Shown: one piece after another, positions 43,480 to 48,276 of the stretch | Layout of the letters: each line of letters begins with the position of its first letter | Numbering within the stretch: the stretch's first letter is position 1 | NCBI GenBank assembly: GCA_016744595.1 | Contig: JADGEB010000025.1 | Location: forward strand, 1 to 48,276 | Direction: 5' to 3' | DNA from: Desulfuromusa sp. | GTDB lineage: Bacteria; Desulfobacterota; Desulfuromonadia; Desulfuromonadales; Geopsychrobacteraceae | DNA length: 48,276 nt | Made by a program: the position numbers and the translations under genes | Notes under the pieces: model-generated | The model's database searches: none | Told to the model about the DNA's origin: nothing | Seen by the model: the letters and a program-made list of their open reading frames with translations, nothing else

Positions 43480-44982
43480 ATGCAGAATTTTAAAGAAATA
43501 TTTCGTTATCTCCGTGCTCTCCATCGTTATCGATATTTGTTCATTTTGATTTTATTGGTCGTGATGACGGCAATTGGTGCTTATAGTTTTACTTTGCCCA
43601 AAAAATATAGTGCCGATACGACGGTATTTATTGAGCGTAATGTTATCGATAGCTTGGTGCGAGGGATTGCTGTTTCCCCTGATATTAATGATCGAATCAG
43701 GGTGCTGCGGTATGCGATTCTAAGTCGGGATCTTGTGACGAAAACCTTGGAAGAGGTAGGATCAGATATTTTTACTAAACCAGTCGCAGAACAGCAAACT
43801 TATATTTCAAAGTTGATAGAGCGGATCAATTTGCGCATTCGTGGTCAGGAACTTTTTACTCTGACTTTAGTTGATAAAGATCCCGAGTTTGTTCAAAAGT
43901 TTGTAAATACGTTGGTTGGTGCTTACGTTGAGGAGAATATTTCTTCAAAAAGGGAAGAGACCTACGGTGCCAATCGCTTTCTTGATGAGCAGATTGAAAT
44001 TTTCAAAACAAAACTCGAAGATGCAGAAGATAAAATTATAGACTTCCGAAAGAAAAATGGCGTTTATTTTTCTGTGGATGAAGGTGCGACACTGGCAAAT
44101 ATCAGGGCTTTAGAGAGCCAGATAGAAAATATTGAATTAACCCAAGATACTCTTCTAGCAAGAAAAAAACAGATCCAGAGCCAATTGGACTCTTTACCTG
44201 AAACGATTGATATGGTCAGTGAGTCTGCCGAAGGGGGGCGCCTTGCTGAAATGGAAAATCGACTGAATAATCTTTTGTTGAAATATACAGATAATTATCC
44301 TGAGGTGATCAGACTCAAATCTGAAATTGAAGGACTAAAGAAACGTCTTACCGAACCCGAGAGTGATGAGAATAAACCAGAACGGACTCGCCTGACGTCT
44401 TTGAATCCTTTACATCAGGAACTTCAAGGTCGAGTATTTGAGTTGGATGCAGAACTTTCTTCCATGGGGGCGAGGAAACTCAACCTTCAAAAAACGATTG
44501 CCAAACGAGAAAATGAGTTGCGAGATGTTCCAACTGCGAGAAAAGAACTCGGAATTCTTATCCAGGGGAGAGATTCAATTCGTAATGTTTATGATGAGTT
44601 GCTTGGCAGAATGAGCCAGTCTGAAGTTTCCAAACAAATGGAAATTGGGAATAAAGCTGCCACATTCAGAATTGTTGATGCTGCAGTATTGCCAGAGGTT
44701 CCGGTTTCCCCGAATATGTTGAAAATGTTTTTGCTTGCAGTTGCAGGGGGCATCGGGTGCGGTATTGGTGTTATTTATCTTTTGGAAAGTATCGATACCC
44801 GAATACGTGATGTAGAAGTCTTTGCAGGTCTTGGTGTTGATGTCCTTGCCGTTGTGCCCAATATTACTGACCCTGCAATATTGAAACGCATTTGGAGGAA
44901 AGATCTGTTGGTCCTCTTTGTTGCTGGCGTGTATCTACTTTGTTTTGCCGGTGTGTTTGTCTATGAAATCTACCTTCGCTAG
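43480..44982 (+). CDS. Wzz-type chain-length determinant of the PEP-CTERM locus
   Basis: A 500-residue inner-membrane protein. A Wzz-type N-terminal TM helix (about 18-38) is followed by a large periplasmic part with coiled coil (about 160-300), a second TM (about 412-433) preceded by the PVSPNML proline motif, and an extra C-terminal TM (about 475-495). It has no kinase domain of its own; the following gene supplies one. It controls polymer length and links to the export channel. A Shine-Dalgarno is not obvious. Confidence 0.92.
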   Translation: MQNFKEIFRYLRALHRYRYLFILILLVVMTAIGAYSFTLPKKYSADTTVFIERNVIDSLVRGIAVSPDINDRIRVLRYAILSRDLVTKTLEEVGSDIFTKPVAEQQTYISKLIERINLRIRGQELFTLTLVDKDPEFVQKFVNTLVGAYVEENISSKREETYGANRFLDEQIEIFKTKLEDAEDKIIDFRKKNGVYFSVDEGATLANIRALESQIENIELTQDTLLARKKQIQSQLDSLPETIDMVSESAEGGRLAEMENRLNNLLLKYTDNYPEVIRLKSEIEGLKKRLTEPESDENKPERTRLTSLNPLHQELQGRVFELDAELSSMGARKLNLQKTIAKRENELRDVPTARKELGILIQGRDSIRNVYDELLGRMSQSEVSKQMEIGNKAATFRIVDAAVLPEVPVSPNMLKMFLLAVAGGIGCGIGVIYLLESIDTRIRDVEVFAGLGVDVLAVVPNITDPAILKRIWRKDLLVLFVAGVYLLCFAGVFVYEIYLR

Positions 44983-44994
44983 GCGTGTTTGATT

Positions 44995-45825
44995 ATGAGT
45001 AGAATTGAAGAAGCATTAAAAAAAGTTGCAAGTCAGCGCAAAAGACCGACCGAGAAGAGTCTTGAGTTGAATAAAATTGAAAAATCAGCACCGGTAAGAC
45101 CAAAGACGGTCAAGGAGCGAGTTGGGGCGTTGCTGGATGTTGTTCCGCTTAAAATTGATAATCTTATGCTGGCGACAGCTCGTGAAGAGAAGACAATCGT
45201 TGTTGAAGAATTTAATAAGCTTCGTTCTACGGTGACCGCTCTAACAAAAGGGGAAAAGTTTTTAAATACCCTGATGGTGACCAGTACCGCCAGCGAAGAA
45301 GGCAAATCTATGACTGCCTTGAATCTTGCGATTTCTTTAGCCAAAGAACAGGATCACACTGTTCTGTTAGTTGATACAGACTTACGCCGGCCATCAGTCC
45401 ATAAGTATCTTGATATCAATCCCGAGGTAGGCCTGGTGCACTGTCTGCGGGATGGTCTCCCGATAGAAAAAGCTTTGATCAAGACAGGTGTTGGTAGGTT
45501 GGTTATTCTGCCTGCTGGAGAGGCAGTTAAAGATCCCTTGGATATGCTTTCATCCATTAGAATGAAGGAGATTGTTCAGGAACTGAAAGAACGCTATCCC
45601 GAGCGTTACGTAATCTTTGATACGCCACCAGCACAACCCTTTGCCGATGCCGGCGTTTTGGCTGCTTTTCTTGATGCAACCCTTTTTGTCGTCAGAGAAG
45701 GAAAAGCTAACAGGGAGGATGTTGCAAAGACGGTAGAAGAATTTAAGCAGCATAATCTTCTTGGTATTGTTTATAATGATGCTCGTGTGTTTCTGAAAAG
45801 CTCTAATTATTACTATTATGATTGA
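44995..45825 (+). CDS. Tyrosine autokinase of the PEP-CTERM exopolysaccharide locus
   Basis: A 276-residue cytoplasmic BY-kinase (CpsD/CapB type) that works with the Wzz-like membrane protein. The P-loop is TSTASEEGKSMTALN (K104), lacking the usual Pro-Gly before EGK. Walker A' is VLLVDTDLRRP (about 123-133) and Walker B YVIFDTPPA. The C-terminus ends in a run of four tyrosines (NYYYYD), the likely autophosphorylation site. The frame is open to a TTG at 44989, but ATG 44995 is the usual start (MSRIEEALKK, typical of the family). Confidence 0.92.
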   Translation: MSRIEEALKKVASQRKRPTEKSLELNKIEKSAPVRPKTVKERVGALLDVVPLKIDNLMLATAREEKTIVVEEFNKLRSTVTALTKGEKFLNTLMVTSTASEEGKSMTALNLAISLAKEQDHTVLLVDTDLRRPSVHKYLDINPEVGLVHCLRDGLPIEKALIKTGVGRLVILPAGEAVKDPLDMLSSIRMKEIVQELKERYPERYVIFDTPPAQPFADAGVLAAFLDATLFVVREGKANREDVAKTVEEFKQHNLLGIVYNDARVFLKSSNYYYYD

Positions 45826-45859
45826 TTCGTAAATATCTCTTGTGAGCAAGGATGGGACG

Positions 45860-47101
45860 ATGAAACTTTCAAAAATAATTATTTTTACATTAGCGCTAGC
45901 AGGAATACTGCTTTCTACATTGAATGCCTGGTCAGCGATAGAAATCCATCCGCGTTTGATGGTGGAGGAAGAATATAACGACAATATTTTTCTCGATCCC
46001 AATAATGAAGAAGAGGACTGGATTACCACGGTTGAGCCGGGAATAAGTCTTACGTATGGCAATCGCTCAGTTGATGTGGATGTCGATTATTCACTACGTT
46101 ATCGTATCTATAAAGATAATGAAGATGAAAATCAGGATGATTTCAAGGATGTGCAGCAAGCAGATGTTACCGCGCTGTTTTTTACTGGTCGCCCTTTTAC
46201 TTTGCGTCTATCTGAAACGATCAGTCGTGAGGCGATAGATGAACGAGATGATAATGAGTTTAACGATATAGAAAATCGCTCTACGGTTTATCATACGTCA
46301 GTTGTTCCTGAATATCGTTTACAGTTGATGCCAACGTTCTCTATGGTTTTTGGTTATATTTATGACCGCCTTGACTATGTTGATTTAAGAGGAGATGATT
46401 CGGAAGAGCATGAAGGTAGTGTCTCTCTGGTAAAACAATTATCGGCACACTCTGAAGTTTTTGCTCGTTATTCTTATGCTGTTCATCAATCTGATGATGA
46501 CGCTGATGAGTTTGACCAGCACGAATATACCCTTGGTCTAACCCAGCAACTAGGTTCGCGTATAACGGCTTTGATTGAAGGCGGGTACAGCGATTTAGAG
46601 TATGATTCCGGTTTTTCCACCGATGGGAAAAACTGGCTGGTGGATATTTCCTATCATCTCTCTGATCCCATTACGTTATCCTTGGACTACTCGCAAGGTT
46701 TCACCATAACGGCCGAAGATGGTTTGACCGAGTCACAAGAAGCCAGTTTCGGGGCTGCTTATGCGAAGGAGTCGTTGACTGCTTCGACACATCTGTTTTG
46801 GAATAATTCCGAGTACGTACGTCTGGATCGTGAAGATGAGGCTTACGGTATCCGTTTTGATTTTTCTAAATCCCTCGCAAGGGCGTTAACCGTTAACTTT
46901 GATGCTGAATATGAATGGGCTGAATACATCGATATTGTTGATGAAGAGGTTGACAGAGTGACATTCGGGGCTTCTCTCGATTATGAATATAGACGCTTTC
47001 TTGCCTCGTTTGGATATCGTTATCGCACCAATGAATCAGACATTGATGGTAATGACTATACAAACAATATCGTAACGTTAAGTGCAACTGTACGGTTCTG
47101 A
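45860..47101 (+). CDS. Outer-membrane beta-barrel protein of the PEP-CTERM locus
   Basis: About 413 residues from the ATG at 45860, chosen because AAGGA lies seven bases upstream and a signal peptide starts there (KIIIFTLALAGILLS, cleavage after WSA). The mature part alternates hydrophobic and polar residues in strands, starts with IHPRLMVEEEYNDNIFL, and ends in VTLSATVRF with the C-terminal Phe recognised by BAM. It is very acidic. Position and pattern match the PEP-CTERM-associated outer-membrane family (TIGR03016, from memory). A role as polysaccharide export pore or binding protein is inference. Confidence 0.88.
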   Translation: MKLSKIIIFTLALAGILLSTLNAWSAIEIHPRLMVEEEYNDNIFLDPNNEEEDWITTVEPGISLTYGNRSVDVDVDYSLRYRIYKDNEDENQDDFKDVQQADVTALFFTGRPFTLRLSETISREAIDERDDNEFNDIENRSTVYHTSVVPEYRLQLMPTFSMVFGYIYDRLDYVDLRGDDSEEHEGSVSLVKQLSAHSEVFARYSYAVHQSDDDADEFDQHEYTLGLTQQLGSRITALIEGGYSDLEYDSGFSTDGKNWLVDISYHLSDPITLSLDYSQGFTITAEDGLTESQEASFGAAYAKESLTASTHLFWNNSEYVRLDREDEAYGIRFDFSKSLARALTVNFDAEYEWAEYIDIVDEEVDRVTFGASLDYEYRRFLASFGYRYRTNESDIDGNDYTNNIVTLSATVRF

Positions 47102-47119
47102 TGGCGCCGCACTTATAAT

Positions 47120-47250
47120 CCTTCTCCGTAAGGGAGAAGGTGGCCTGAGTCGGATGAGGGGAATACTTGTGCTTTTCTTAGAAATAATAATCAACTTGTA
47201 GTGTTATCTCCCCCATCATCCTGGCTCTTCCTCTCATAGAGAGGAGAGTA
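47120..47250. repeat. REP-like inverted pair between outer-membrane gene and ATPase
   Basis: Left unit: CCTTCTCC-gtaag-GGAGAAGG hairpin followed by TGGCCTGAGTCGGATGAGGG. Right unit: CTCCCCCATCATCCTGGCTC followed by the hairpin CCTCTC-ata-GAGAGG. The right unit is a diverged inverted copy of the left, so the pair can fold as one long stem. The hairpin-plus-TGGCC...GGATGAGGG layout is a dispersed repeat type in many proteobacteria. Confidence 0.6.
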
Positions 47251-47268
47251 TTTATATTGTGAGATTTT

Positions 47269-48276
47269 ATGTATACAGATTTTTTCGGCCTTAGTGCCAA
47301 GCCTTTTGAGCTTTTGCCCAATCCCAAATTTCTTTACTTAAGCAAAGGGCACCGAAAGGCTTTAAGTTATCTTCAATATGGTGTTCAGGAGCACGCTGGA
47401 TTTACTTTGCTGACCGGTGAAGTTGGTTCGGGTAAGACGACTCTTGTTCGTGATATTATCAACAAGATTAGTGCAGATGTAACTCTGTCGATGATTTTTA
47501 ATACCAGGGTTGATGGTCATCAATTGATCGCCATGATTAATAGTGATTTTGGACTCGAGACAGCAGGCAAAGACAAGGTTCAGTTAATATCTGAATTGAA
47601 TGACTTTTTATTGGAAGAATGCACGTCCAATCGCCAGCCAATTATAATAATTGACGAAGCACAGAATCTCTCTGCAGAGGCTCTGGAAGAAATACGCTTA
47701 CTCTCTAACCTTGAAGCAGAGAGCTTCAAGATGGTTCAGATTATTTTGGTTGGGCAGCCGGAATTGAAACAAATTATTGCTAAACCATCCTTGCGCCAGT
47801 TGCGGCAAAGGATCAGTATTAGTTGCCACCTGAACCCGCTCAACCGTGAAGAATCAGAAGAGTATATTTATCATCGTCTTGCGACAGTTGGAAGTCGTGA
47901 TTGTGTTACTTTTCTGGATGGCGTATTTGATATAATTTACCGTTTCAGTGGTGGGGTTCCCCGCCTTATTAATTTAATCAGTGATTTCCTTCTGTTGTCG
48001 GCTTTTGTCGAGGAAACTCGCGAGATAGATATGGCACTGGTCAATGACGCTGTCAATGAGCTTTCTTTCGAGGATTCGGGTCTCCAGTCCCCCAGTTATG
48101 AACCGCAGAAAGGTGTTCCTCAGCCTGTTCAAAATACCACAAGTCTGGATGATCGTCTGGCGCGAATCGAAGAAAACTATGCGAAACTTAATGCCAATCG
48201 ATCAGAAAAAGAAGCGATCCTTGAGCGGTTGTCCAGTCAAGGAAGTATCCTTGAATATCTGATTAATCAGCAACAG
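47269..48276 (+). CDS. AAA+ ATPase of the PEP-CTERM/exosortase locus (partial, 3' end outside window)
   Basis: 336 codons are visible and the frame is still open at the window end. The protein begins MYTDFFGLSAKPFELLPNPK, has Walker A TGEVGSGKTTL near residue 50 and Walker B IIIIDEAQNLS near 130, and continues through an ExeA-like AAA+ domain (SGGVPRLINLISD) into a charged, coiled-coil-prone region. It matches the secretion-type ATPase of PEP-CTERM loci. An in-frame stop just upstream (47260) fixes ATG 47269 as the start. The exosortase and remaining genes should lie beyond the window. Confidence 0.92.
   Translation, partial: MYTDFFGLSAKPFELLPNPKFLYLSKGHRKALSYLQYGVQEHAGFTLLTGEVGSGKTTLVRDIINKISADVTLSMIFNTRVDGHQLIAMINSDFGLETAGKDKVQLISELNDFLLEECTSNRQPIIIIDEAQNLSAEALEEIRLLSNLEAESFKMVQIILVGQPELKQIIAKPSLRQLRQRISISCHLNPLNREESEEYIYHRLATVGSRDCVTFLDGVFDIIYRFSGGVPRLINLISDFLLLSAFVEETREIDMALVNDAVNELSFEDSGLQSPSYEPQKGVPQPVQNTTSLDDRLARIEENYAKLNANRSEKEAILERLSSQGSILEYLINQQQ

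Overview
This 48 kb window looks like chromosomal DNA of a Gram-negative, probably anaerobic bacterium related to Desulfuromonas, Pelobacter or Geobacter (Desulfuromonadales). The clues are a compact cysE-iscR-iscS-iscU unit, a PEP-CTERM/exosortase exopolysaccharide locus, a small protein resembling a Geobacter family, class I fumarase, a rubrerythrin-like protein, and abundant c-di-GMP and chemotaxis signalling. Base composition is moderately AT-rich. The lineage is inference from gene content; no rRNA is present.

Left part (1-17 kb): after a DEAD-box RNA helicase (minus strand) comes a duplicated two-gene block, each copy a chemoreceptor with two tandem CZB-like zinc-binding modules outside the membrane followed by a PAS-GGDEF-EAL protein (2285-6454 and 7316-11491). 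A small XRE regulator with a likely operator pair sits between the copies. A fragment of a third GGDEF-EAL copy survives at 14167-14441. Between copy 2 and that fragment lie three signalling genes: a PATAN/DUF4388-like plus roadblock protein, a PHP phosphoesterase and an anti-sigma-kinase-like ATPase. An RND exporter (minus strand) abuts the fragment.

Middle (17-37 kb) is mostly housekeeping: fumarase; a cysE-iscR-iscS-iscU unit preceded by one strong and one partial IscR type 1-like operator; mnmA-mtaB, linking sulfur supply to tRNA thiolation; tlyA, a HIT protein, an RSH protein with an apparently inactive synthetase domain, and a polysaccharide deacetylase; a Bax-like glucosaminidase; YjbQ; a ferritin-like protein; a small membrane protein; htpG; trmL; a small conserved protein; metY divergent from rqcH; and tRNA-Leu(CAG).

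Right part (37-48 kb) is one half of a PEP-CTERM/exosortase (XrtA/EpsH type) exopolysaccharide locus: a PEP-CTERM protein behind a textbook sigma-54 promoter, the PrsT-type TPR lipoprotein, a polyprenyl glycosylphosphotransferase, a Wza-like export protein, a Wzz-like chain-length protein, a tyrosine autokinase, an outer-membrane barrel and the start of the locus ATPase, cut by the window end. The exosortase itself is not in view.

The least expected signals are the duplicated block with patchy near-identity and a third-copy scar; the three-gene roadblock/PHP/ATPase insert with an internal translation start; a set of palindromic intergenic elements that begin exactly at the stop codon of the preceding gene; and the IscR-like operators upstream of cysE. 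I saw no CRISPR array, intact insertion sequence, prophage or clear defence system.
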